A stretch of DNA of 64,000 nt, from positions 136,718,738 to 136,782,737 of the forward strand of contig OY821520.1 of assembly GCA_963682025.1 (NCBI GenBank). Direction: 5' to 3'. Every line of letters begins with the position of its first letter. The stretch's first letter is position 1. The notes under the pieces were generated by a model, which made no database searches, was not told the DNA's origin, and saw nothing but the letters and a program-made list of their open reading frames with translations. Below, one piece after another: positions 44,005 to 55,199 of this stretch. The stretch is from Cordilura impudica. Taxonomy: Eukaryota > Arthropoda > Insecta > Diptera > Scathophagidae. Made by a program: the position numbers and the translations under genes.

Positions 44005-44747
44005 ACAGGTAAGAAATTATAGTCGGTCTAGACCGACTCTAAGATACCCTATACCATGGTTTAGAGACCCTATCTCTTCGGTCCATCTAATTCGATGTAG
44101 AAAATAAGCATAAATCAAATTTGAGTGGCATTGTTATTAATTTTTTGGCTGCAGATATGAAAAAGTTTATATCGGATGTTATTTTTATATGGATCGAACC
44201 TGATCATATATGGTAAAGTCACTTATGTTTTGATAAAATAAATACAAACTAAATTTGAAAAAAGGCTGTGCAATATTTTGTTTTTTGATAGATTTAAGTG
44301 AAGAGCAGAGAGCGGCGTTATATGGGGGCTATGACAAAGAATTGCCACATGGGGTTTATTATTGGACAACTGATAAATGGATGTAGTAAACACACACAAA
44401 CCCAATTTGACCGAGATCTATATAATAATTTGGATCTTATGGCAATTTAAGTCGATTTAATAGGGGTCGTTTGTATGGGGACTAGGTCTGAACATTGACC
44501 GAATTTCACCAATTCCAAAAGAGTTCTTCCCATGGCCGATAAAAGCTTATGTACTAAATTTCATTAAAATATATTCATATTTGCGACATGTAGTTTGATT
44601 ACAAAGTTTACATGGACACACAGACTCAAAAAGTGATTCTGAGTAGATCGGTATAATAAATGATGGGTCAAGGTCAAATATTTTTGGTAGTTACAAACCG
44701 CAGCATAAAGTCATTATACCCAAACCAAATAGTGGTATAGGGTATAA
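44005..44747 (+). mobile_element. Mini-me-like copy in tandem with the preceding one
   Basis: Starts 13 bases after the previous copy with CAGGTAAGAAATTATAG and the palindrome TAGTCGGTCTAGACCGACT. The GGAC tract is deleted to CACACAGACT. Ends TAGTGGTATAGGGTATAA. Confidence 0.78.
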
Positions 44748-45133
44748 ACAGCACTATTTTTTCAAAAAATATACCTGTAGTAGCTAAGTATCTTCTTAAT
44801 TCTGTTGTAAAAATAAAATCACCTTTGAAAGTAAATGAAATTGTTCAAATTATAATTAGTAATTATAAACGATTTTTAAAAATTTTAAAAATATGGATAT
44901 ACAAATATAGGATATATGTATGTACGTATATTATTTGGAGTATTTTGATATTTGTAACAGAATTGTGTATTTGTAATATTTTGCGATGTTATAAAAATCG
45001 CAGAATATCGATTATATATATTATTTCTATTTATTATCAAAACTTAATGATGTGTTTTTCTTTAAATAAATTAATACATAATAAATTTTTTTGGTAAATT
45101 TACATTATTTTTTTTATTAATAACTAGGTAGTT
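44748..45133. other. Unassigned AT-rich DNA
   Basis: The 90-aa frame 44825-45097 is nearly all Ile/Asn/Tyr/Lys/Phe and shows no family features; regarded as non-coding. Confidence 0.5.
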
Positions 45134-46646
45134 CTGTGGTTTTCTGGAATAACCGCGTGTGTCCATTTTTGTCAGATTTGAGTTAACGATGCCAATTATA
45201 TTAATTTTTAACGCTCTTTACATGTGTTCAATTTTTTTTTGTTTAATGTTGACCATTTCTGAGTTTTTTCTTAAAATAACGACGTAACTTACATGTTTAT
45301 TAAATTAATTTGCAGCACTAACGACGTATGTCAACCTACGTTTGATCGCTGACAAATTATTTTCTCAGAAAATGACACAATGAAAAAATATGCAAAATAA
45401 TTTTGAATTATTTTTCAGTTTATAACCACTTATAAAAACTTGTGTGTTTTTATACCCTATACCACTATGTGGTTTGGGTATAATGACTTTGTGCTGCTGT
45501 TTGTAACAACCAAAAATATTTGACCTAGACCCATCTTTAATTATACCGATCGAATCAGAATCACTTTCTGAGTTGATTTAACAATGTCCGTCCGTCCGTC
45601 CGTCTGTGTGTCCATGTAAACCTTGTAATCAAACTGCAGGTCGCAAATATGAATATATTTTGATGAAATTTGGTATATAAGCTTTTATCAGCCATGGGAT
45701 GAACGCTGTTGAAATTGGTGAGAATCGGTCCATGTTCAGACCTAGCCCCCATACAAATTACCCATATGAAATCGACATAAATTGCCATAAGATCCAAATT
45801 GTCATATAGATCTTACTCAAATTGGGTTTGTATGCGTTCATTACATCCATTAATGAGTAGTCCAAAAATGATCCCTTTGACCCCACATAGAGCTGCTTCC
45901 CGATCTTCACTTAAATCTATTAAAAAACAAAAATATTGCACGGATTCTTCTCAAATTTTGTTTGTATATATTTTTGCAAAATACAAGAGACTTTACCAAA
46001 CATGATCAGGATCGGTCCAGTTTTGGATCTAGTCCATATATAGATATAGCATCCGATATTAACTTTTTCATATCTGCAGCCAAAAAAGTTAATAAAAATC
46101 CCACTCAAATTTGGTTTTTGCTTATTTTCTATGTCCAGTTAGTTGGGCCTAAGAGATAGGGTTTCTAAACGCATGGTATAGGGTATCGTATAGTCGGTCT
46201 AGACCGACTATAATTTTCTTACTTGTTTTCTGTTATTTTTGTCACTATTATTCTTGATACCTTGTTATATTCTCATCCTAAGTCCCGTTAATCTTTTGTT
46301 GAAGAACAAAAAAAATCCATTTTTCAAGCAACAACAACTTATGTCTACATGTTGCATTGGTAGTTTTCTCTTTCAAAAAAAACGACGTTTGTCGACATAA
46401 GTTGTTTTATCTGCATATACTTTAAGTGTAATTTACATATTGTTTTTTTCGTCCTTCTCTAGGATCTATTCCTCTGAAGATTATTGACCCAAAATTTTAT
46501 ATAAAGTATTTATTACCCATGTCTACAGGACTGTTAAATAAATGCTCCAAAAACTTTATATCCAGCCCATAATTTCAAATGTAACGTTTTGGCTCCCCTG
46601 AACATTTTGATTTTATGGCATACGCGGTTATTCTAGAAAACCACAG
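45134..46646. mobile_element. TIR element carrying a mini-me-like copy
   Basis: The left end CTGTGGTTTTCTGGAATAACCGCGT matches inverted ACGCGGTTATTCTAGAAAACCACAG at the right with one or two differences. AGTT lies at both flanks (45130-45133, 46647-46650). Without the inner copy it is about 730 bp. It also contains an ACTTATGTCGACA-type inverted pair (46330-46405). Non-coding. Confidence 0.7.
45451..46228 (-). mobile_element. Mini-me-like copy, near full length
   Basis: TTATACCCTATACCACTATGTGG to GACTATAATTTTCTTACTTGTTT, including the complete 24-bp palindrome and GTCCGTCCGTCCGTCCGTCTG at 45586-45606. The best-preserved copy together with copy 1. Confidence 0.85.
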
Positions 46647-46654
46647 AGTTTACC

Positions 46655-47390
46655 ATTATTTGTCAGCTTGTCTGTTTGTCGACAAAACTTTGGATCGATT
46701 TTTAACCCTTTTCCCGTGACCCAATCGATCTGAAGCTTTGCAAGCAGACTCGTGGTGGTGACAAAAATGTTCTGACAATTTTTTTTTGTGATTCCAAAAC
46801 AATGGAAACTTTTATATTATTCTACCTTGGCCTTTTTTATTATATTATCACCACAACGACCACAAAAACCACAAGTATAGCCATGACATAAATACAACAT
46901 TTAGAATAACAACAATTTTTCAGTGATTTCTCGGGACCTATTAGACCGATTTTCATGATTTTTCAAACAGAAACCTTCTCATAGTGTTAGTGAATCATTT
47001 TCACTAAAAATGAGCACCCTAGCTATCCTATTGAGGGTGTGATCGTGACAAGAACAATATAGACAAATCATATTTTTTCAAGACTTTTTTTACTTCTTCA
47101 TTTAATTCTCGGGACCTATAAAACCGATTTGGACAATTTTAAATAGCAAACTTCTCAGGCTGTTAGCAAATCATTTTCTATGCCAACGAGCACCCTAGCT
47201 CTCCGATTGGTTTCGTGATCGTGATTTCCACAGACGAACAGACGGACAGACGGACATCGCTATATCAACTCCGCTTGTTGTAAGGATCATAAATATATGT
47301 ATATTATTGGGTCCAGAATTTTTTTTTCTAATTATTACAAACGGAATGACAAACTTATATATACCCTCTGCACACTGGGGTGGTGGTTAT
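46655..47390 (-). mobile_element. Second mini-me-like family, copy 2
   Basis: Inverted relative to 24101-24890. Contains TTTGTCGACAAAACTTTGGATCG near the left and ATACCCTCTGCACACTGGGGTGG at the right. The GACAGACGGACAGACGGACATCG tract is at 47235-47260. Confidence 0.78.
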
Positions 47391-47770
47391 AAAAAATGAA
47401 AAATGAAAAATGAAAAATTAGAAATGAAAAAAGAGAAATGAAAAAAGAAAAATGAAACATGAAAAATAAAAAATGAAAAAGAAAAAATGAAAAATGAAAA
47501 ATTAAAAAGAAAAATGAAAAATTAAAAATGAAAATATAAAATTTTAAAAAGTAAAAATGAAAAATACAAAATGAAAAGTAAAACATAAAAAATGAAAAAT
47601 ACAAAATTCAAAATTCAAAATAAAAAGTGAACAATAAAAAATGAAAAATGAAAAATAAAAAATGAAAAGTAAAACATAAAAAATTAAAAATGAAAAATAA
47701 AAAATAAAAATGAAAATGAAAAATGAGGATTAAAAAATGGAAAACGAAAAATTAAAAATTAACCAGTTGA
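47391..47770. repeat. GAAAAAT-type simple array
   Basis: About 380 bases of GAAAAAT/TAAAAAATGAAAAGTAAAA-like 6-12-bp units starting exactly where the preceding element ends. The 89-aa minus frame rich in Phe and Ser is the repeat. Confidence 0.88.
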
Positions 47771-47894
47771 AATAATATATAATAATAAATATTTTTATAT
47801 TAGCAGAACCCCTGCAGTTGATTGCTATAAGTGATACATAGATACGCTTTCTGTTTGATTTTAAAAAATTTCCCCTGTAATCGGACTCACATGA

Positions 47895-48845
47895 TTTTTT
47901 TATTTATTTATTTATTTGCTTTCCTGTACAACAAGAGTATATCTTATAATTACAGTACATGAATAATTATGCTAAGGCATGACAATACAAATTTAATTAC
48001 AAAAATACAGAAAACATTTAAGACAAATGTTATAAAATAAGCAAGAAAACAATACAGGATTACAACAAAAATTAAAACTATAAGTAAATTTAATTAATAA
48101 AATGATTATGCAAAATAATCAAACAGGAATTTTTTTTAATTTGAAGCGTTGCTGTTTAGCTGCTGTGATTGTAGAAGCATATTCCAAAGACGTATAGCGC
48201 TGACGTAGAAGTTCCATTCAGATACCAAATAACGATGACGAAGTAGAATTATTTTTTTCCCCGATGAAACCTGGCGAACCGGAGATTTTTATAAAGGTAA
48301 AGTGGTTTTGCGGTGAAAATTACTTTATGAAGAAACAAAAGAACTAATTTTCATCAGATTTTCAAATGTTAAGCTAAAAAGCTTATTCGGAAGAAGTTCC
48401 AGCAGACCTTCTTAGTCTAAAACATATCTAATTATGATATTAACTAAAACATCAAGTTTGTCTTTACTACGAGAATCCCAACTTCAAAAAGTTCACATCC
48501 GAGTTCACAAGGGAGTGAAAGGTTGAGTATGCCATATAGTTCTGAGCTTAATGTAAGCTTGAACAACAGTCGTATTAATGTGGTTCGAGCAAGTAGAGTG
48601 TTATCAAAAGTTACATAAAGATTTTTTGTTGCAGAAACAAAGTCAATTCTCTCGCAATTGATAATTATTTCATTCCCAAACTGAGGATTTGCATCTCGTT
48701 TGCGTATTAGCAGACATTTTGACTTACTAGGATTAATGCATAAACCATTAGCTGACATCCATCTGTACAACTTACTAAGATCATAGTAAATTTTGTCTAT
48801 ATTTTCCTCTATAGTCTGAATTATAGTTGCCAAATAATTTCTTTA
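47895..48845 (-). mobile_element. LINE-G, 5'-truncated
   Basis: Minus orientation. The 3' tail is seen as T-rich (TTTA)n at 47895-47918, i.e. a TAAA-repeat tail. The coding relic 48100-48840 covers RT after the catalytic box and the C-terminal tail. The 5' end is cut near 48845. Confidence 0.75.
48100..48840 (-). pseudogene. LINE-G RT thumb and C-terminal region
   Basis: Frame 48833-48444 reads NIDKIYYDLSKLYRWMSANG, LCINPSKSKCLLIRKRD and FVSATKNLYVTFDNTLL, the usual text after YADD. After stops: YLYKNLRFARFHRGKK and WNFYVSAIRLWNMLLQSQQL, similar in position to LINE-B's FVNATKLWNTLP. The palm itself is missing by truncation. Confidence 0.75.
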
Positions 48846-48987
48846 GGTGGACCTGTAAATATATTTAATTGCTAGAGTTCACCGAAACTAGGACTTTCTG
48901 ATCCGAAGCACTTTTGGTTTCCAAAATAAGAAAATTTACAAATTTTTAGTTTAATCTCATTTTGTAAATAAAAAAAAAATATAGCCT
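48846..48987. other. Short unassigned spacer between two LINEs
   Basis: No feature seen. Confidence 0.4.
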
Positions 48988-51045
48988 ATTTTTTTTTTTT
49001 TTATTTTTTTTTATTTTTTATTCGCATATTGGTCTATGGAATTAATCCTTACAGACTATTTACAAAGAAAAAATTTTAAAATTAATTTTAGTACTTAGAT
49101 ATTCATGAATTTAGAAAGCATATTATTTTACTTTTAATTAGATTAGTATTTAATGAGAAATCAATAAATCTATAAAGTTCATTAAATTGAATACACATTC
49201 TCCTGAGAGGGTCTGCATTTGCATAATTAGCTCTATAGAACTGTACAGATAAAGGTGAGAAGTAACGTGTTGGTCGTTGAGGAATGTTGAATGATATATT
49301 GTTAATCAAAAAACCGGAACAAACATCACCATTAATTATATTAAGAAGAAATGAAACATTTAGCATAGTTCTCCGGCTTTTTAAAGTTGGTAGCTTAATA
49401 AGGGCAAGTCTGCTGGTATAGGATGGAAGATTACTTGGATTGAAGTTTAAACTCCGAAGACAAAATGAAAGGAATTGTTTCTGCACAGATTCCAGACTGT
49501 CAGCATGAATTTGGTAGATTGGGTCCCAAATTATAGAAGCATATTCCAGTATAGGTCTCACAAGTGACGTATATAAAGTTTTGCTGACATAGGGATCATT
49601 AAACTCTTTAGCCCAACGTTTTATGAAACCAAGTACACCTCTGGCTTTGTTGACAGTAATTGTTATATGAGGAACAAAGGTCAGTTTATGATCCAATAAA
49701 ACACCAAGATCTATAAAGTTATCTACTTTATCGAGACAATAATCACCCAGCATATAGTTGACAGATATCGGCCTCTTTCTGACGAAACGCATATGTTTAC
49801 ACTTTTTAAGGTTTAGCTCCATTAAATTTAAATTACACCAAGAATAAAATGACTTCAAATCATTTTGGAGAAAAACATGATCAGAGTGTTGATTATAACA
49901 GAAGAAAATTTTGACATCATCCGCATACATCAAGATGTTTGAAAAACGAATAACATTCGGAAGATCGTTTATAAACAAAGAAAAAAGAAGCGGTCCAAGA
50001 TGGCTGCCTTGTGGTACTCCCGACATTACATCTATCGGCTTTGAAGTAACATTTTTAAAACATACTTTTTGTGTTCTATTGGTTAAATAAGAATATATCC
50101 ACTTTGCGCAAAGATTTAAAAATCCCATCATATGTAATTTCTTAAGAAGAAGCTTATGATTGACTTTATCAAAAGCCTTGCTGAAGTCAGTATAAATTGC
50201 ATCTGTTTGTTTGCGTTCAAGAAAACCACGGTTGACAATTGTAGTAAATTGTAATAGATTTGTAGAGGTTGAACATCTTTTTTGGAAACCATGTTGGAAG
50301 GGAGAAATTAACGTATTTACTTGATGGCATAGATAATCCGTTATAATTTTTTCAAAAATTTTAGGTATAATACTTAATTTAGCAACTCCACGATAATTAG
50401 TAATATCAGCCTTGTTACCAGATTTGAATAGCGGAATAATGAATGAATCCTTCCACATAATGGGAAAATAACCGTATTTAATTGAGGTATTAAACATGAG
50501 TGTTAATGGTACAGCTAAAACTTCAGCACATTTTATTAAAATACAGGACGGAATTTTATCTGGACCACTGTTGCAGGAAAATTTAAGTTTTTTCAATTCA
50601 TTAGAAACCACAGATATAGCAAGAGAAGGAATGGATATAATTTGAGTAGCAGTCAGTGAATATGAGCAGACATTAGAATCATCAAAAGTTGCATCGGAGT
50701 AAGTAGTAGAGAAGAAGTCAGCAAATAAATTGCATACAATAGTATCATCACAGGATTCATTATGTAGAAATTTCATAACAGCAGGATAGCCCTTAGTTTT
50801 TCTCTTAGAGTTAACAAATTTGTAGAATGACTTCGGATTTCGTTTAAAATTATTTTTCATTTTGTTCAAATAGTTTGAATAACATGAATTATTCAGAGTA
50901 TTATATTCGGCACGACAAATGGAGTATTTTCCATGATCAACAAGAGATCCAGTTTTCTTATATTTTTTGTAATATTTATTTTCCTTTAAATCAAGAGTCA
51001 AACGTCATTGCTTTGGAGTCTTGAATTAAAAGATCCATATCTGCA
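48988..51045 (-). mobile_element. LINE-F, 5'-truncated CR1/jockey-like element
   Basis: Poly(A)-type tail (T-rich 48988-49020), 3' UTR of ~80 bp, and a long RT frame. Coding similarity with LINE-E begins upstream of the first Met, near 51035 (NSRLQSND), so the 5' end cuts between endonuclease and RT. Same family as LINE-E and the fragment at 29450-30360. Confidence 0.85.
49103..51001 (-). CDS. LINE-F reverse transcriptase, open 632-codon frame
   Basis: RNA-directed DNA polymerase domain of a non-LTR element. The N-terminal linker has YYKKYKKTGSLVDHGKYSIC. RT boxes follow: ADITNYRGVAKLSIIPKIFE, HGFQKRCSTSTNLLQF, YTDFSKAFDKVNH, SGVPQGSHLGPLLFSLFIND and YADD (MYADDVKIFF, around residue 350). 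The thumb has NKARGVLGFIKRWAKEF and LVRPILEYASIIWDP. The C-terminus ends IDFSLNTNLIKSKIICFLNS. No stop or frameshift across 1.9 kb, but the endonuclease and ORF1 are absent, so the copy cannot move on its own. The Met at 51001 is only the first in frame, not the native start. Confidence 0.88.
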   Translation of the reverse strand: MTLDLKENKYYKKYKKTGSLVDHGKYSICRAEYNTLNNSCYSNYLNKMKNNFKRNPKSFYKFVNSKRKTKGYPAVMKFLHNESCDDTIVCNLFADFFSTTYSDATFDDSNVCSYSLTATQIISIPSLAISVVSNELKKLKFSCNSGPDKIPSCILIKCAEVLAVPLTLMFNTSIKYGYFPIMWKDSFIIPLFKSGNKADITNYRGVAKLSIIPKIFEKIITDYLCHQVNTLISPFQHGFQKRCSTSTNLLQFTTIVNRGFLERKQTDAIYTDFSKAFDKVNHKLLLKKLHMMGFLNLCAKWIYSYLTNRTQKVCFKNVTSKPIDVMSGVPQGSHLGPLLFSLFINDLPNVIRFSNILMYADDVKIFFCYNQHSDHVFLQNDLKSFYSWCNLNLMELNLKKCKHMRFVRKRPISVNYMLGDYCLDKVDNFIDLGVLLDHKLTFVPHITITVNKARGVLGFIKRWAKEFNDPYVSKTLYTSLVRPILEYASIIWDPIYQIHADSLESVQKQFLSFCLRSLNFNPSNLPSYTSRLALIKLPTLKSRRTMLNVSFLLNIINGDVCSGFLINNISFNIPQRPTRYFSPLSVQFYRANYANADPLRRMCIQFNELYRFIDFSLNTNLIKSKIICFLNS

Positions 51046-51059
51046 AAAGTAATTTTTTT

Positions 51060-51682
51060 ATAATTCACTAAATTGTAATTATATTACAATAACTAAAGCC
51101 ACTTTTATATCTGTGAAAAATTTAATGTTGGGGCCCACTTGCACTGCGAAGTTTCTAAGCACGTTTTTCTTAGGACAACGAGAAGATGTATACACGCACA
51201 AATCAACATATACATTGTATATTTAACTATTTCATAACGTTGTCCTAAGCACGTTTCTCTAAGGACAACGTGAATATGCGTTGTATTTTCAACTAGTTAA
51301 AAATTGACATTATAACTGTATAATTTTTAAATTATTTTCTAGGAGTTCATAGCGGTTATTTCTATCTTGATTTTATTGCAATTTTATTAATAAATTTTTT
51401 GTATGACAACGTTTTATTTTTACATTTCATATTTAAGGTGCGTTTCCGCATACACCGTAATCGGCGCCGAAAACGAAATTCCATACATTTGCGCCGAAAA
51501 AAAGTTCGTTCCAGAAATCAGCGACGAAAATTAGGAACGTAATGGCGCCGAGCAGCAACGATTAAATAGCTATTTAGCAACGGAATGAAAACAACATCGA
51601 GTATGTTGTTATCGTTGCTGTAGCAACGAAATGTGATATATTTTTTGTTTGTTGAGTTTCAATAACACTTTGTATTTTCATA
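51060..51682. repeat. Unassigned region with short repeats and a GC-richer block
   Basis: AAGCACGTTT(T/C)TCT(T)AGGACAACG-type words occur at 51156 and 51246. An inverted-repeat-like unit TATACATTGTATA follows the first. 51436-51560 is GC-richer with GGCGCCGA repeated at 51463, 51490 and 51545. AAGGTGCGTTTCCGCATA resembles, but does not equal, the TAGTGCGTTTACATC MITE tip. Probably two small MITEs; limits not fixed. Confidence 0.45.
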
Positions 51683-52497
51683 GTTATACCCTATACGACT
51701 ATGTTGTCAGGGTATAATGACTTTGTGATGACGTTTGTAACTACCAAAAATATTTGCGCGAGACCCATTTTTATTATACCGATCGACCCATATTACCTTT
51801 CTGAGTCGATTTAACTATATTTGTCCGGCCGTCCGTCCATCTTTCTGTGTGTCCATGTATACCTTTTAATGAAACAGGTCATCATCATGAATACATTTTG
51901 ATGAAATTTAGTGTGTAAGTTTCTATCGGCCATAGGATGAAAGCTATTGAAATTGGTTAAAATTGGTTAAAATCGGTTAATGTTTAAACCTAGTACCCGT
52001 ACAAATTATCCTTAGAAATCGACTTAAGTTGCCATAAGATCCAGATTATCATATAGATCTCAGTCAAATCGGGTTTGTATGTGTTTATTATATCCACTAA
52101 TCAGTAGTCCAAAAATGTTCCCTATAGGACAATTCTTAGTCATAGGCCCCATATAGAGCTGTTTCCCGATATATACTTAAATCTATCAAAAAACAAAAAT
52201 ATTGCACAAATTTTTCTCAAATTCGGTTTGTGTATATTTTTGGAAAAAATAAATATCTTTACCAAATATGGTGAGGATCGGTCCATCTTTCGACCAAGTC
52301 CCCATATAAATGTAGCATCCGATATTAACTTCATCATATTTGCAGGCAAAAAAATTATTAACAATGCCACTCAAATTTGGTTTATGCTTATTTTCTACAC
52401 CTAATTAGTTGGACATAAGAGATAGGGTCTCGTATAGTCGGTTGGTATAGGGTATCGTATAGTCGGTTTAGATCGACTATAATTTATTTACTTGTTT
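51683..52497 (-). mobile_element. Mini-me-like copy
   Basis: GTTATACCCTATACGACTATG at left and GACTATAATTTATTTACTTG at right. GTCCGGCCGTCCGTCCATC at 51823-51842. A short duplication of AATTGGTTAA occurs inside (51953-51975). Confidence 0.8.
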
Positions 52498-53866
52498 CGT
52501 TTTTTTTTTTTTTTTTTGTTTGATTAATTATAATAAATTTTTGAAAATATCCGTTTTTCTTTTAATATTTTCAGTTTCAGATTTCCCTTTAGTCCCGGTA
52601 CCAGTACTGAAAAAACGGTATTAAAATTATCTACTACCGACAACCCGGTTTCAAAAGAATTGACCGGTCTATGTTGCATTAGTAGCAAGATTTTAAGAAC
52701 TATAAATAAACCTACCAACCAGGAGTATATATACAAAACTCTGTGTAGCCGAACTCATATTTAATTTTTAAAATTTTTAGTTTTTAAATTTATTAGTTGC
52801 AAATTCATCAAAACAATATGCTCTTGTTAGATATAATAGAGACAAGAAATAGATCGTATATTTAAATAACTTTCATTAATAAAATAAACTTTTCGTGTTT
52901 TCTTACTAAACATTATAATTAATTATGTAGAAATGAACACTTTTTTGTCATCTTAAATTTTTCTTTTCAATAACGCCTTGTCAACTGTTTTTCTACCGGC
53001 TCAATATCAAGATGGATGGTGGTAGAAGGAGGTTTTTTTAAGCTATAAAGCTCGTATTTCGGCAACCTTTAAAAAATTACTTAAACTTTTGTGTTAGTCG
53101 TTCATGACTTGTTACATAGAACAGATACGTAATGTATTCGTACACGATATATGTTGTTATGTTGAATAATTTATTAGCACGTCAGGGCTGGGGAAATCAT
53201 TTTAAATCTATATAAATTATAGTTAGAGTAGCACAAACCTTCTTAAAACACATGATGCTAATTTATGTTATCTGATGGAACATCATTTATCTTGCGGAAT
53301 TATTGATTAGCAGGCAGCTAACTCAACATTTTTTTTTTAACTAACTTTAATTTTTTGAAATCATTGGATTTTTGTAGAAATGGTCTACAACGATATCGTA
53401 GTTGGTATAGAATTTATATGCATAGAAATATATTAAAGTATAAATTCATTTAACAGCCATAAAATTATATAAAATAGTGCAAAGTTATTAGAAATGGAAA
53501 ACTTATCTCAGTTATGAAATTTTCCAATTTTTGGAAAAATATTTGATTTGGTTTAAAGGTTTGTGGTACGGTTATCAACCGGCTATTCGATCAAATAAAA
53601 AAAACTTTTGATCTAACAACCTAAAAATTGTGTCGATTAATGGGATAAATAAATAAATAAAAAATGGTAATACTTATTACATTATATTGACTTGTTACAT
53701 AGCACATAACCTAAGTATAGTTAGGACAGTCTAAAAAAATTTTCTCTCGTATTATTTTCAAAAGGTTATTTTACAGAACTAAACTAATTTCTTCTGAATT
53801 TTCCTTTATAAATTTTTTATGAACTGCATTTAAATCAGAAGCATGCTGGAATACAGATTACTGGGT
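52498..53866. other. Unassigned AT-rich DNA
   Basis: No gene recognised. A T tract opens it at 52500-52517. A CCCGGTACCAGTACTG-type inverted word lies near 52593-52610. Confidence 0.5.
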
Positions 53867-54133
53867 GTAATAATCACAAACAAACCAATTTTGACCGAGA
53901 TCTATATGAAATTTGGGTCTTATGACAATTTAAGTCGATTTCATTTGTATAGGGACTAGATCTGAATATGCACCGATTTATACCAAGTTCAATAGCGTTT
54001 CTCCTATGGCTGATAAAAGCCTATATACTAAATTTCAACAAAATATATTCGTATTTGCGAACTGTAATTTGATTAAAAGATATACATGGACACACAGACG
54101 GATATCACTAAATCGACTCAGAAAGTGGTTCTG
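53867..54133 (+). repeat. Mini-me-like central fragment
   Basis: Covers the part from CCAATTTTGACCGAGATCTA to GACTCAGAAAGTGGTTCTG. Both termini are missing. Confidence 0.7.
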
Positions 54134-54139
54134 GTGGAG

Positions 54140-54380
54140 AAATGCATGCTAAATTATGGGAAAATGCCTGTTAAGTCTATATGAAATGCATGCCAAATGG
54201 TAAAAATGCATGTCAAAAATGGCAAAATGTTTGCTAAATTTTGGCAAATTTATGGGAAAATGCATGCTAAAAATGGGAATTTTTGTGTTAAAAATGAGAA
54301 AAATTTGCATGCTAAATGTAGGGAAATTACATGCTAAATGTAAGGAAATTGCATGCTGAATTAAGAAAAATGATTTTCAA
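54140..54380. repeat. GGGAAAATGCATGCTAAAA minisatellite
   Basis: At least eight units of about 24-30 bp, each with ATGCATGCTAAA and GGGAAAA or GGGAAATT. ATGCAT/GCATGC make it rich in short palindromes. Confidence 0.85.
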
Positions 54381-54434
54381 AGCTGCAAATAAAAAAATCT
54401 TTCGAAAAAAACAAAAACATTCACATGACATGCA

Positions 54435-54701
54435 TTTTTATACCCTATACCACTATGTGGTTTGGGTATAATGACTTTGTGGTGCTGTTTGTAACTACCG
54501 AAAATATTTGACCTAGACCCATCTTTTATTATACCGATCGACTCAGAATCACTTACTGAGTCGTTTTAACGATGTCTGTCCATCCGTCCGTCCGTCTGTG
54601 TGTCCATGTAAAGCTTGTAATCAAACTACAGGTCGCAAATATGAATATATTTTGATGAAATTTGGTATGTAAGCTTCCATCGGCCATAGGATGAACGCTT
54701 T
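54435..54701 (-). mobile_element. Mini-me-like copy cut by LINE-D
   Basis: TTTTTATACCCTATACCACTATGTGG to GGCCATAGGATGAACGC, where LINE-D's 3' end begins. The rest of the copy should lie past LINE-D's 5' end, outside the window. Confidence 0.75.
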
Positions 54702-54823
54702 TTCTTTATTTGTTTATTTATACACAATTTTGAAAACTTAAACTATAATAAACACTAGTTAACAATATAGTTTTTATTTAATATATTTTTATACCATGGC
54801 CCTTAACGAGATCTCAAGTATTA

Positions 54824-55199
54824 TCTATAATATTAATAGGCTAGGCGATTTCTTTTGACCGATGTTTTGTTCTACCGTTTTATCCCGATTTTGATCAAAC
54901 GTGTATTATTTGAAAGGTATTTCTTTTTTGCCGTTTTGCAGATTTACAGATTTTTAAATTTTTTCTTTTATTTTGGGTAAAATGCATTTAAAGTTTCTAC
55001 TAACACATACATACAATTATACAATGCTATGTGTGTGTTTATTAATTTGTTGATGTTTTTGTAATAAAAATGAGTTTGTTTTTTGTGTTGATTTGTGAAT
55101 TGACTATAATTGATTAGCATACCTTTAGGGTCTTCAATTAATGAAAAAATAAAATTTCTTAGAATTTGCACTCGAATTTCGAGGGCTGGAATCTGCTAG
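54824..55199 (+). mobile_element. Short Helitron, copy 4, in LINE-D 3' UTR
   Basis: A|TCTATAATATTAATAGGCTAGG to GGAATCTGCTAG|T, with CTCGAATTTCGAG before the end. LINE-C's 3' UTR shows the same flanking text without an insert. Confidence 0.85.

Noticed and set aside
44825..45097. 90-aa frame in AT-rich DNA
   Set aside because: Composition is that of translated AT-rich sequence with no recognisable motif.
45561..46159. Recurrent short frames (MDLMAIYVDF..., MSYRSYSNWV...) that look like a conserved protein family
   Set aside because: The same peptides appear at 1787, 2154, 38880, 39205, 43549, 45561 and 45799 only because the mini-me-like repeat recurs on both strands; frames start and stop at random and overlap on opposite strands.
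47335..47604. 89-aa Phe/Ser-rich frame
   Set aside because: It is the complement of the GAAAAAT-like simple array.
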